From Azoarcus sp. (lineage in GTDB: Bacteria; Pseudomonadota; Gammaproteobacteria; Burkholderiales; Rhodocyclaceae): a DNA stretch of 56,038 nt. How positions within the stretch are numbered: the first letter of the stretch is position 1; every line of letters starts with the position of its first letter. Both the position numbers and the translations under genes were made by a program. The notes under the pieces are model-generated. The model did no database searches, had not been told where the DNA came from, and was given only the letters and a program-made list of their open reading frames with translations. Below are positions 27,030 through 35,379 of the stretch, one piece after another. The DNA is taken from NCBI GenBank assembly GCA_031265765.1, contig JAISCE010000035.1:1-56038 (forward strand), in the 5' to 3' direction.

Positions 27030-27161
27030 ATGCCTCACCTCTTAATAATCAAATCTTCTTAAAGACTAACCCAAATTTCGTTTCCATTCTTAACATCCTG
27101 CTTACGATGCACCGCAACCCGTCGGGGCTTGCGGCCCAGACTAACACGGAATGCCTTCATC

Positions 27162-28868
27162 ATGTACCGATACGATGCCTACGATCAAGCCCTCGTCGAT
27201 GCCCGTGTGGCCCAGTTCCGCGACCAGACGCGCCGCTATCTGGCGGGTGAATTGACGGAAGAAGAGTTTCGCCCCCTGCGCCTGCAAAACGGCCTCTATG
27301 TGCAGCGCCATGCGCCGATGCTGCGCATCGCCATTCCCTACGGGCTGCTGTCCAGTCCGCAATTGCGCGTGCTGGCTCGCATCGCCCGCCGGTACGACAA
27401 AAGCTACGGTCATTTTTCCACGCGCCAGAATCTGCAACTGAACTGGCCCAGGATCGCCGACGTGCCCGACATCCTGGCCGAACTGGCGAAGGCCGGCATG
27501 CATGCCATCCAGACTTCCGGCAGTTGCATCCGCAGTATTACAGCCGACCATCTGGCGGGCATCGCCGCGGACGAAGAAGTCGATCCGCGTCCGTTCGCCG
27601 AAATCCTGCGCCAGTGGAGCAGCCTGCATCCGGAGTTCTCCCAGTTGCCGCGCAAATTCAAGTTCGCCGTCAGTGGCGCGAGGCAGGATCGCGCCGCCTT
27701 GCGCGTCCATGACGTGGGCCTTGCATTCTACAAGGACGGCGATGGCGAAGTAAAAGTGCGGGTGCTGGCGGGCGGCGGGCTGGGGCGCACGCCGGCGCTG
27801 GCCGTAACGCTGCACGATGCGCTGCCGTGGCGGCAACTGCTGAATTATTGCGAGGCGATCCTGCGCGTCTACAACCGTTACGGGCGGCGCGACAATCTTT
27901 ACAAGGCGCGGATCAAAATCCTCGCGCAAAGTCTCGGCGCGCAAAAGCTGCGCGAGCAGGTCGATGCCGAATGGGCGCATCTCCGGGACGGCCCCTCGAC
28001 CCTGACCGAAGCGGAACTGGCGCGCATCGGCGCTTTTTTCGCCCCGCCGCCGTATGAAGCGGCGGGCGACGAATCCGCCGCGCTCGACCGCCTGCGCGCC
28101 TTGCAGGCCGAGGATGCCGAATTCGCCGCCTGGATGGCGCGCTGCGTCCATCCCCACAAACAACCCGGCTATCGCGCGGCGACGCTCTCGCTCAAGCGCA
28201 CGGGCCGCGCTCCGGGAGACGTGACTTCCAATGAAATGGACGCCATCGCCGATCTGGCCGAACGCTACAGTTTCGGTCTCATCCGCAGTACGCACACCCA
28301 GAACCTGATCCTGGGCGACGTGCGGCTGGACGCATTGCCCGATCTGTGGCGGGATGCCCGCGCCTCGGGCCTGGCAACGCCCAATACGGGTTTGCTGACC
28401 GATCTCATCTGCTGCCCCGGCGGCGATTTCTGCGGGCTGGCCAATGCCCGCTCGCTGCCGCTCGCGCAGGCGATGCAAGAGAGATTCGCCGACCGTGGCC
28501 GCCTGTTCGACCTTGGGGAAATCGAACTGAACATCTCCGGCTGTATCAACTCTTGCAGCCATCACCACCTCGGGCATATCGGCATTCTCGGCGTGGATAA
28601 GGACGGCGCGGAGTGGTATCAGGTTTCGCTCGGCGGCGCGCAGGGTGTCGATGCCAAGCTGGGAGAAATCATTGGACGAGCCGTTCCCGCCGAAGAAATA
28701 CCCGCCATCGTCGACAAAATCCTCGCCGTCTATCTCGACGCGCGCCAACTCGGGGAACGCTTCATCGATACCTTGCGCCGCATCGGGATCGAGCCTTTCA
28801 GGGGCCGGGTATATGGCATCAAGGAAAAGGACGGGAAAAAGGAAAGCCGGGAGCCGCAGCATGCTTGA
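27162..28868 (+). CDS. cysI: Sulfite reductase hemoprotein subunit (CysI-type)
   Basis: A 568-residue siroheme/[4Fe-4S] reductase that converts sulfite to sulfide. Two ferredoxin-like half domains and two heme domains are present. The cluster and siroheme ligands are visible as ICCPGGDFCGLA (Cys418, Cys424) and SGCINSCSHHH (Cys461, Cys465). SHFSTRQNLQLNW is reduced here to GHFSTRQNLQLNW, the usual siroheme-contacting segment. Start 27162 gives the family-typical N terminus MYRYDAYD. No flavoprotein CysJ is adjacent, as usual when CysI works with ferredoxin-type donors. The DUF934 gene overlaps its end. Confidence 0.93.
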   Translation: MYRYDAYDQALVDARVAQFRDQTRRYLAGELTEEEFRPLRLQNGLYVQRHAPMLRIAIPYGLLSSPQLRVLARIARRYDKSYGHFSTRQNLQLNWPRIADVPDILAELAKAGMHAIQTSGSCIRSITADHLAGIAADEEVDPRPFAEILRQWSSLHPEFSQLPRKFKFAVSGARQDRAALRVHDVGLAFYKDGDGEVKVRVLAGGGLGRTPALAVTLHDALPWRQLLNYCEAILRVYNRYGRRDNLYKARIKILAQSLGAQKLREQVDAEWAHLRDGPSTLTEAELARIGAFFAPPPYEAAGDESAALDRLRALQAEDAEFAAWMARCVHPHKQPGYRAATLSLKRTGRAPGDVTSNEMDAIADLAERYSFGLIRSTHTQNLILGDVRLDALPDLWRDARASGLATPNTGLLTDLICCPGGDFCGLANARSLPLAQAMQERFADRGRLFDLGEIELNISGCINSCSHHHLGHIGILGVDKDGAEWYQVSLGGAQGVDAKLGEIIGRAVPAEEIPAIVDKILAVYLDARQLGERFIDTLRRIGIEPFRGRVYGIKEKDGKKESREPQHA

Positions 28869-29493
28869 AGTCATCCGCGTCGAAGGGCGCATCGGGGAAG
28901 AAGACTGGACGATCGTCCCTTACCCGGCCAGCAACGCCCCCAGGCCCAGGGCCGCCGGCAAGGCGGGATTGGCGCGCAACACGGGAGAGGCCGCCGCTCC
29001 GCCGGAACTGCTCGCCGGGCTTGCCGTGCCCGCGGCGGGCAAGATCATCGTACCGCTGGCCCTGTGGCAAGCCCGCCGCGACGGATTGCAACAGCGGTTC
29101 GACGCAGGGGAAATCGCCGTCTGGCTGGACGCCTGCGAAGAAGTCGAGGTTTTGGCCGCCGCCGTCGATCTCGCCGCCGCGCCCTTGCTCGCGCTGGACT
29201 TTCCCAAGGCCACGGATGGCCGCGCCTATTCCAGCGCCGCCCTGTTGCGCGAACGCTTGCACTACCGTGGGCCGCTGTGGGCCATCGGCGACGTGCAGCG
29301 GGACTACTTCGCCTTCATGTTCCGTTGCGGCTTCGATACGCTCGTTCCCCGCGCCGGGCGTTACACTCGCGCGCAACTGGAAGAGGCCGCCGCCAACCTC
29401 GGACTGTTCGCGCACCCCTACCAGGGCGCGGTCGACGATCCTCTCCCGCTGTGGCGGCGGGTACGACGCCCGCAGCAAGAAGTACGCACATGA
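28861..29493 (+). CDS. DUF934 protein of the sulfite reduction operon
   Basis: A 210-residue protein whose C-terminal part (LLALDFPKATDGRAYSSAAL, then LRERLHYRGPLWAIGDV and RCGFDTL) is the DUF934 domain. This family nearly always sits between cysI and cysH in Beta- and Gammaproteobacteria and is thought to assist sulfite reduction, possibly in electron transfer or assembly, but this is not proven. The N-terminal 90 residues are less conserved. It overlaps cysI by 8 bases and cysH by 4 (ATGA), so the genes are translationally coupled. Confidence 0.88.
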   Translation: MLEVIRVEGRIGEEDWTIVPYPASNAPRPRAAGKAGLARNTGEAAAPPELLAGLAVPAAGKIIVPLALWQARRDGLQQRFDAGEIAVWLDACEEVEVLAAAVDLAAAPLLALDFPKATDGRAYSSAALLRERLHYRGPLWAIGDVQRDYFAFMFRCGFDTLVPRAGRYTRAQLEEAAANLGLFAHPYQGAVDDPLPLWRRVRRPQQEVRT

Positions 29494-30290
29494 ACCTGGA
29501 TACGATTCCGTCTTCGACCGTCCGCAACCCCGCCATCCATCCCGCGCTCACCGATGCCCTGCGCGCGGCGGTGGCGGCGAAAACCGCGGCGGCGCAGGAT
29601 TTTCTCGCCGGGGCCGCCGCCGAATTCGGCGAGGCGCTGACCTTTGCCAACAGCCTGGGCGCGGAAGACGTCGTGCTGACCGACATGCTTTCCAGTGCCC
29701 GCCTGCCCGTCGAAATCTTCCTGCTCGACACCGGACGGCTGCCTGCCGAAACCTACGCCCTGCTCGCCGAACTGGAAACACGCTACCACACCCGATTCAA
29801 GCTCCTTTTCCCCGAAGCCGCCGCAGTGGAAGCCTACGTGCGCGCGCACGGCATCAACGCCTTCTACGAATCGGCGGCACTGCGCCGCGCCTGTTGCCGG
29901 GTACGCAAGCTTGAACCCCTGCAACGGGCGCTGGCCGGGAAAAAAGCCTGGATCACCGGCCTGCGCGCCGCGCAATCCCCGACCCGCGACGGCCTGGCGC
30001 AGCGCGAAACCGATACCGCGCACGGCCTCGTCAAACTGAACCCGCTCGCCGACTGGTCGGAAACCGAGGTCTGGACCTATATCCGCCTCCACGACGTGCC
30101 CTGCAACGCCCTGCACGAACGCTTCTACCCCAGCATCGGCTGCGCCCCCTGCACGCGCGCGATCAGCCTGGGCGAAGACCTCCGCGCCGGGCGCTGGTGG
30201 TGGGAAGCGCCGGAGAGCAAGGAATGCGGATTGCATGACAAGAACCTGCGGAACAAGGCAGTGGCCGATGACGGCAGCCATGAAACATGA
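29490..30290 (+). CDS. cysH: Assimilatory APS reductase (thioredoxin-dependent, [4Fe-4S] type)
   Basis: A 266-residue adenine nucleotide alpha hydrolase-fold reductase. NSLGAEDVVL at about 55 and LDTGRLPAETY at about 80 form the nucleotide site. The paired cysteines ACCRVRK (135-136) plus CAPC (218, 221) are the ligands of the [4Fe-4S] cluster that marks enzymes acting on APS rather than PAPS. The catalytic cysteine is in KECGLH (246). It reduces adenylyl sulfate to sulfite. Having the cluster form agrees with the absence of an APS kinase (cysC) in this operon. Confidence 0.92.
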   Translation: MNLDTIPSSTVRNPAIHPALTDALRAAVAAKTAAAQDFLAGAAAEFGEALTFANSLGAEDVVLTDMLSSARLPVEIFLLDTGRLPAETYALLAELETRYHTRFKLLFPEAAAVEAYVRAHGINAFYESAALRRACCRVRKLEPLQRALAGKKAWITGLRAAQSPTRDGLAQRETDTAHGLVKLNPLADWSETEVWTYIRLHDVPCNALHERFYPSIGCAPCTRAISLGEDLRAGRWWWEAPESKECGLHDKNLRNKAVADDGSHET

Positions 30291-30425
30291 CGGCGATTCG
30301 TGTGGCAACATGTCTCGAATCGGTTTGATCTCCGCGGGCGTCGTGGTATTGAACGTGTTTTCGGCATCCATTCCACATTCATAGAGCCTCCCGCCTTCCC
30401 GCTCACGTCATCGACAGGAAACCGC

Positions 30426-30638
30426 ATGCCTTACGTCAACATCAAAGTCACCGGCGGCGCCGAAGCGCCCAGCGCCGCACAAAAGGCCGAACTCATCCGG
30501 GGCGTCACCGAGCTGCTGGCGCGCGTGCTGGACAAGAATCCCTCGACCACCGTTGTCGTCATCGACGAGGTGGCGACGGACAATTGGGGAATCGATGGCG
30601 AAAGCGTGACGGCGCGCCGAAACGGAAAGGAAACATGA
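30426..30638 (+). CDS. 4-oxalocrotonate tautomerase family protein
   Basis: A 70-residue tautomerase-superfamily subunit. After Met removal the catalytic Pro1 would be exposed (PYVNIKVTGG), and TVVVIDEVATDNWGIDGES matches the second strand and the glycine turn of the family. 4-OT enzymes tautomerise or isomerise small keto acids. The natural substrate here is unknown, and it is not in an aromatic degradation cluster. It sits between cysH and cysD and overlaps cysD by 4 bases, which makes it a genuine member of the sulfate operon. Confidence 0.88.
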   Translation: MPYVNIKVTGGAEAPSAAQKAELIRGVTELLARVLDKNPSTTVVVIDEVATDNWGIDGESVTARRNGKET

Positions 30639-31576
30639 ACACCATGACTATTCCTCTCGGGGCGCTCACCCATCTCGACTGGCTCGAAGCCGAAGCCATC
30701 CACATCATGCGCGAAGTCGCCGGGCAGTGCGCCAATCCCGTGCTGCTCTTTTCCGGCGGCAAGGACTCCATCTGCATGCTGCGCATCGCCGAAAAAGCCT
30801 TCCGGCCCGGACGCTTTCCCTTTCCGCTCATGCACATCGATACCGGCCACAACTACCGCGAAGTCACGGCGTTCCGCGACGAACGCGCCGCTGAACTGGG
30901 CGAGCGCCTGATCGTGCGCACGGTGGAGGATTCCATGCGGCGCGGCACGGTCGTCCTCAAGCGCCCGGACGAGCCGCGCAACCGCCATCAATCGGTCACG
31001 CTGCTGGAAGCCATCGAGGAATTCGGCTTCGACTGCTGCATCGGCGGCGCGCGGCGCGACGAAGAAAAGGCGCGCGCCAAGGAGCGCATCATGAGCTTCC
31101 GCGACGAATTCGGGCAATGGGACCCGAAAAACCAACGGCCCGAGTTGTGGAATCTTTATAACGCCCGCACGCACAAGGGCGAAAACATCCGCGCCTTCCC
31201 AATCTCCAACTGGACGGAATTCGATGTTTGGCAATACATCGCCCGCGAAAAACTGGCATTGCCGGGTATCTATTTCGCCCACACCCGCCCGGTGACGATC
31301 CGGCAGGGCGCGATCGTGCCGGTCAACGTCCCCGCCCCTAGCGGCGGCATCCTGAACGTTCCCGGCGAGGACGAACGGGTGATCGATCTGCGGGTGCGCT
31401 TCCGCACCGTCGGCGACATCACCTGCACCGCTCCGGTGGAATCGGACGCCGACACGGTGGAAAAAATTCTGCTGGAAACCGCGTCCACTACGATCACCGA
31501 ACGCGGCGCGACCCGCCTCGACGACCAGACTTCCGAAGCATCCATGGAACAACGCAAGAAAGAAGGCTATTTCTGA
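30635..31576 (+). CDS. cysD: Sulfate adenylyltransferase subunit 2
   Basis: A 313-residue ATP-pyrophosphatase-fold subunit. The PP-loop SGGKDS is at 40-45, with HIDTGHNYREV and RRDEEKARAKERI further on. With CysN it makes adenylyl sulfate (APS) from sulfate and ATP. The ATG at 30635 overlaps the tautomerase stop; a second ATG at 30644 is possible. The stop overlaps the cysN start by one base. Confidence 0.95.
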   Translation: MNTMTIPLGALTHLDWLEAEAIHIMREVAGQCANPVLLFSGGKDSICMLRIAEKAFRPGRFPFPLMHIDTGHNYREVTAFRDERAAELGERLIVRTVEDSMRRGTVVLKRPDEPRNRHQSVTLLEAIEEFGFDCCIGGARRDEEKARAKERIMSFRDEFGQWDPKNQRPELWNLYNARTHKGENIRAFPISNWTEFDVWQYIAREKLALPGIYFAHTRPVTIRQGAIVPVNVPAPSGGILNVPGEDERVIDLRVRFRTVGDITCTAPVESDADTVEKILLETASTTITERGATRLDDQTSEASMEQRKKEGYF

Positions 31577-32853
31577 TGTCTCCCACCCTCACCGCGCCCG
31601 AAGACCACGGCCTGCTGCGCTTTCTCACCTGCGGCAGCGTCGACGACGGCAAGAGCACCCTGATCGGACGGCTGCTCTACGACAGCAAGACCCTGCTTGC
31701 CGACACCCTCACCGCCATCGAAAAAACCTCGCAAAAGCGCGGCCTCGCCGGCGTCGACCTGTCGCTTCTCACCGACGGCCTGCAAGCCGAGCGCGAACAG
31801 GGCATCACCATCGACGTGGCCTACCGCTACTTCTCCACCGGCACGCGCAAATACATCATCGCCGACGCGCCCGGCCACGAGCAGTACACCCGCAACATGG
31901 TGACGGCGGCCTCCACCGCCAATCTCGCCGTCATCCTGGTGGATGCCCGGCGCGGCGTGCTCACCCAGACGCGGCGGCATTCGATCCTCGCCCACCTCGT
32001 CGGCATTCCGCATCTCGTCGTCGCCGTCAACAAGATGGATCTCGTCGGCCATTCGCGGGACGTTTTCCGGCAGATCGTGGATGACTATCTCGAATTCGCC
32101 GGCAAGCGCGGCATCGAGGACGTGCATTTCATCCCCATCTCCGCCCTGGACGGCGACATGGTGGTCGAGCGCGGCGAAAATCTCGGCTGGTACCGGGGGC
32201 CGACCCTGCTCGACATCCTGGAAGCCGCGCCGCTCGCGCATAGCGAACATGCCGAGCCATTGCGTTTTTCCGTGCAATACGTCTGCCGCCCGCGGGACGC
32301 CGCAAACCCCGCGTTGCACGACTACCGGGGCTTCATGGGACGGATCGAATCCGGCGCGGTCAAGGCGGGCGACGCCGTGACCGTGCTGCCTTCGGGCCTT
32401 TCGACCACGGTCGAGTCCGTGCAACTGGGCGGCGAGGACATCGGCGCGGCGCTTGCCGAGCAATCCGTCACCCTGTTGCTCGACGACGACATCGACATCT
32501 CGCGCGGCGACATGATCGTTGCCGCCGCCGCCGCGCCCCAGGCGTGCAAAGAGATCGACGCCATCATCTGCTGGCTCTCGGAATCCCCGCTCGACCGGGC
32601 GCGCACCTTCCTCATCCGCCACACCACGCGCGAAGTGAAAGCCCGGCTCACCGGCATCGCCCACAAGCTGGACGTCAACACGCTGGAACGGCTTCCCGCC
32701 GAAAAGCTCGTCATGAACGACATCGCCCGCGTGCGCTTCAAGCTCGGCCAGCCCGTCTTTGCCGACCCTTACGCCGGCAATCGCGCTACCGGGGCATTCA
32801 TCGTCATCGACGAGAGCAGCAACGATACGGTCGGAGCCGGGATGATCCAGTGA
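31576..32853 (+). CDS. cysN: Sulfate adenylyltransferase subunit 1 (GTPase)
   Basis: A 425-residue elongation-factor-like GTPase. G1 is GSVDDGKST (20-28), G3 DAPGHEQYTRNM and G4 NKMD, followed by EF-Tu-like beta-barrel domains. GTP hydrolysis drives APS formation by CysD. There is no C-terminal APS kinase domain, unlike CysNC fusions, which agrees with an APS-reducing CysH. It ends the operon; no terminator is evident after it. Confidence 0.95.
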   Translation: MSPTLTAPEDHGLLRFLTCGSVDDGKSTLIGRLLYDSKTLLADTLTAIEKTSQKRGLAGVDLSLLTDGLQAEREQGITIDVAYRYFSTGTRKYIIADAPGHEQYTRNMVTAASTANLAVILVDARRGVLTQTRRHSILAHLVGIPHLVVAVNKMDLVGHSRDVFRQIVDDYLEFAGKRGIEDVHFIPISALDGDMVVERGENLGWYRGPTLLDILEAAPLAHSEHAEPLRFSVQYVCRPRDAANPALHDYRGFMGRIESGAVKAGDAVTVLPSGLSTTVESVQLGGEDIGAALAEQSVTLLLDDDIDISRGDMIVAAAAAPQACKEIDAIICWLSESPLDRARTFLIRHTTREVKARLTGIAHKLDVNTLERLPAEKLVMNDIARVRFKLGQPVFADPYAGNRATGAFIVIDESSNDTVGAGMIQ

Positions 32854-32995
32854 CGGCGCGCGGCTATCGGGCGGCCATCGGCGAGGCCGCGTCTGGCGAG
32901 CCGCCGTCCCTTTTACCGCCTTGTCATTTGCCGTGATGCCGCGGGCGGGAAAAAGACAAAGCGCCGGATTGCGCTAGAATAATGTGTTTCCCTGA

Positions 32996-34177
32996 ATGGA
33001 ACCCAACATGAAACGACCGCGCAACAAGCGTCGCGGCGGCATTGGCCGCCATGCCGAAGAACTCCTGTGGCTGGCGGGCGGCCTGGCCGAGTCCTGCTGC
33101 CGGATCGAGGATATTTACTGGGAGGACCGGCTTGCCGTGGCCGTCGACGCGACGCTCGCCCACGATGACGAAGATACGCTCGATGCCGCGCTCAACCAGG
33201 CATTCAATCGCGGCAGCCCCGGTTATGACGAACTTGCCGATCTCATCGAGTCGCGCACCGAATCGCCCGCCGGACTCGACGACAAGCACGACATCATCTT
33301 CATCGCCGCGCCGGTGCTGGCATGGTCGCGTTTCCGCATTCCCGCCCGCGTCTTGCCCGCCGCCGCGCTGGCCAACCTGCGCGTACACCTGCGCGCCCAT
33401 GTGCTTGCCCAGGATACCCGTATTGCATTGGCCGATTTTATTTTCAGCCCCGATCAACTGCCGCAAGGCTATTGCGCCACAGCCGGATTCGCCAGGCTCC
33501 TGGGCCGCGCCGCGCTCGAAGACAAGGATTTGCACGTCGATACCGACGACATGTCGGAAACGGCGCAGTTTCTTTCCGATACCCGTTATCTGCTGGCCGC
33601 CGTCGCCGTGCCGCGCGGCGCGGCGGTTTTTCGGTGGCAGGAAGTCGATGGCAGCCGCGCCGAGGCGCTGGAGCAATGGCGCGGCCAAGGCGGCGGATGC
33701 CTTGCGCCGCTCTTGCCCGGATGCGCGCTCGAATTCGTGCTGCCCGAATCCTATTTCGCTGCCTGCCGCGCCGCCGACAAGACCAGCCGCTCTTACTCGG
33801 TGCGCGCTTCGGTCGCCTTTCTCGTTACCTCGCTCGATGTGCCGGTGGTCAAGCTGCGCGCGATCATTGCGCCATTCTGGGATGAGCAGATCGAAGAATA
33901 CCGGATAGGCTTCACCCTTTCCGACAATGGCGATGTCGTTCATGGCGTCGTCTGGCCGCTTTTGGGCGCGGAAGACGAAGCCGTCGACGTACCGGCGGAA
34001 ATCGAGGGCGTGCTGCGGGAGTGCGGCGTTGGCGTCATCAAGGCGCTCGAACACCGCTTTCCGCTCGAATACTGCGACGATTGCGGCGCGCCGCTCTATC
34101 CTTCGCCCGAAGGCGAAATCGTACACGCGGAGATGCCCGAGACCGAAGCCGGGCAAATCCCGCAACACCTGCACTGA
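32996..34177 (+). CDS. DUF2863 family protein
   Basis: A 393-residue soluble protein that I recognise as DUF2863, a family I know chiefly from Betaproteobacteria. The N terminus is basic (KRPRNKRRGG) and a C-terminal CDDCGAPLYP could bind a metal. No enzymatic motif or signal peptide is visible and no function is known. An alternative ATG lies at 33008 (MKRPRNKR). It is monocistronic and ends 30 bases before a strong terminator. Confidence 0.8.
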   Translation: MEPNMKRPRNKRRGGIGRHAEELLWLAGGLAESCCRIEDIYWEDRLAVAVDATLAHDDEDTLDAALNQAFNRGSPGYDELADLIESRTESPAGLDDKHDIIFIAAPVLAWSRFRIPARVLPAAALANLRVHLRAHVLAQDTRIALADFIFSPDQLPQGYCATAGFARLLGRAALEDKDLHVDTDDMSETAQFLSDTRYLLAAVAVPRGAAVFRWQEVDGSRAEALEQWRGQGGGCLAPLLPGCALEFVLPESYFAACRAADKTSRSYSVRASVAFLVTSLDVPVVKLRAIIAPFWDEQIEEYRIGFTLSDNGDVVHGVVWPLLGAEDEAVDVPAEIEGVLRECGVGVIKALEHRFPLEYCDDCGAPLYPSPEGEIVHAEMPETEAGQIPQHLH

Positions 34178-34206
34178 AGGTCGGAAGACGGCAACCCCGA
34201 AAAACA

Positions 34207-34230
34207 AAACCCCCGGAAAACCGGGGGTTT
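34207..34230. terminator. bidirectional rho-independent terminator
   Basis: AAACCCCCGG (34207-34216) pairs with CCGGGGGTTT (34221-34230) around AAAA. Read leftward, the stem is followed by TTTTGTTTT, so it is strongest for the PEP-CTERM gene, but it can serve the DUF2863 gene as well. A second hairpin (AAGGGGG/CCCCCTT, about 34243-34262) lies between it and the PEP-CTERM stop. Confidence 0.88.
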
Positions 34231-34279
34231 GTCGACAATCCGAAGGGGGTTTTCGCCCCCTTTCGTCGGTGATCTGTCT

Positions 34280-35026
34280 TTACGTCCGGCGGCGTCTCGC
34301 CATGGCGCCGATTAAGCCGAGACCCGCCAGCAACATGGCATAGGTTTCCGGCTCCGGGACAGAGGGGGTGATTGGCGGCGTTGGCGGAACAACAGGGCGG
34401 ATTCCCTGTACGTTGGACACAGTGAATATAGCGTCGTCCCAGTCGTCGGCGATGAACCTGCGCGTGTCCTCGAAGCCGATGAGCGCCACGTTCTCTGCGT
34501 GATAGTCGTAGAACACGTAGGAGTGGGCTGCGTTCTTATCGCCGCCAAAGCTTGAGGGAGTCTCGTTCAGCGAACCATTGCCCGTCGACCACAAGTAGAC
34601 ACCCCGTTCAGCCTTCTTGAGGGTTGTGTAGTTGACCGATATCGCAAAGAACACCTCGTCCGAGGTCGCGTTCAGTGTTTCGGAGAACGTCGTTCCCTTT
34701 TTGTAGCTCCTGAACTTGTCCTCATCGAAAAGCACCTGCCATTCGCCATCCAGGCCGTCGCGCCAGTAGTAGGTTTTGTCGTTGTGGAACAGGTCGTCGT
34801 CGGCAATGAACGTGAAGACGACGGGCTTGCTCGGGTCGGACACGAAAAGCGACCCGCCAAGCACGGCCTTATTTCCATTTTCGTCGATTGCGGTTTCCTT
34901 GAACTTGTCGCCTTTGTTCAGACGGAGCGGATCTTCCGGCTTGGGCGCTGCATGGGCCATGGACGTCGCCGCCAGGAAGACGCCCGCGCTGACTGCCAGG
35001 GCGATACGTTTGAATTTGGGCATCAT
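34280..35026 (-). CDS. PEP-CTERM sorted extracellular protein with DUF4114-like domain
   Basis: A 248-residue exported protein. It has a signal peptide at about 1-27 (ending MAHA) and a beta-rich body whose later part, about 180-210, reads VALIGFEDTRR...DWDDAIFTV, resembling DUF4114 with its acidic D-x-D-D loop. A PP-rich spacer precedes the sorting signal VPEPETYAMLLAGLGLIG, followed by a basic cluster RRRR. Exosortase A (XrtA) would cleave at the PEP motif and release or attach the protein in the exopolysaccharide matrix. AAGGAG lies 6 bases before the ATG at 35026. The upstream region shows a sigma-54 promoter, pointing to PrsK/PrsR control. The exosortase gene itself is not in the window. 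Confidence 0.88.
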   Translation of the reverse strand: MMPKFKRIALAVSAGVFLAATSMAHAAPKPEDPLRLNKGDKFKETAIDENGNKAVLGGSLFVSDPSKPVVFTFIADDDLFHNDKTYYWRDGLDGEWQVLFDEDKFRSYKKGTTFSETLNATSDEVFFAISVNYTTLKKAERGVYLWSTGNGSLNETPSSFGGDKNAAHSYVFYDYHAENVALIGFEDTRRFIADDWDDAIFTVSNVQGIRPVVPPTPPITPSVPEPETYAMLLAGLGLIGAMARRRRT

Positions 35027-35117
35027 GTTCAACTCCTTTTCGTTACCAATGACTTGCCGGATTACCTCGCCCGAGAGTTGAGGCATACATCCGGACAACT
35101 TTGCGTACCAGTCCGTA

Positions 35118-35131
35118 GCAATTTGCGTGCC
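35118..35131 (-). promoter_or_regulatory. sigma-54 (-24/-12) promoter of the PEP-CTERM gene
   Basis: Read on the minus strand, GGCAC (35131-35127), five bases, TTGC (35121-35118) match the -24/-12 consensus TGGCAC-N5-TTGC except at the first base (A). Transcription would start near 35106, giving a leader of about 80 bases. Confidence 0.75.
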
Positions 35132-35138
35132 TTGTTTT

Positions 35139-35151
35139 TAAGTAATTGAAA
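35139..35151 (-). promoter_or_regulatory. candidate IHF site
   Basis: Minus-strand TTTCAATTACTTA matches the IHF consensus WATCAANNNNTTR with one mismatch. It lies in an AT-rich tract between the sigma-54 promoter and the upstream inverted repeat, where DNA bending is usually needed for enhancer-binding proteins. Confidence 0.55.
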
Positions 35152-35181
35152 AAAAATGAAATAGTGTGTTTGTTGTTTAAA

Positions 35182-35202
35182 TGTGTAAATTTTATCGACA
35201 CA
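35182..35202. promoter_or_regulatory. candidate enhancer (PrsR/PEP-CTERM box-like) inverted repeat
   Basis: TGTGT (35182-35186) and ACACA (35198-35202) are inverted halves around an 11-base A/T-rich centre that contains ATCG. The site is centred about 60 bases upstream of the -24 element, a usual distance for an activator of sigma-54 RNA polymerase. I infer PrsR as the binder because its gene is in the window and the target is a PEP-CTERM gene. Confidence 0.5.
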
Positions 35203-35379
35203 GGTTTGTTCCGAAACGGCCATGCGGGCATGACAAGAAAACGCCAGCTATGACAGAAAATCGTTCTCCGGCCAGTTTTCGCGAGCGGGCCGGGAAAAGG
35301 CGGAGGTTTCCCGGCAATCTTCGCGTTGCGTCATGGCTGTGTAAAGTCCCGCGACAGTGATATGCGTGGAAAAGCGCGC

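Larger units (their letters stand above)
35027..35379. other. intergenic region upstream of the PEP-CTERM gene
   Basis: These 353 bases hold no gene. The left half (35040-35202) carries the sigma-54 promoter, IHF-like site and inverted repeat. The right half (35203-35379) shows no recognisable site and lies beyond the 3' end of the DegS-like gene. Confidence 0.6.

Noticed and set aside
34243-34262. Second hairpin near the PEP-CTERM 3' end as an independent terminator
   Set aside because: It has no T-run; the neighbouring hairpin at 34207-34230 with a leftward T-rich tail is the better terminator.
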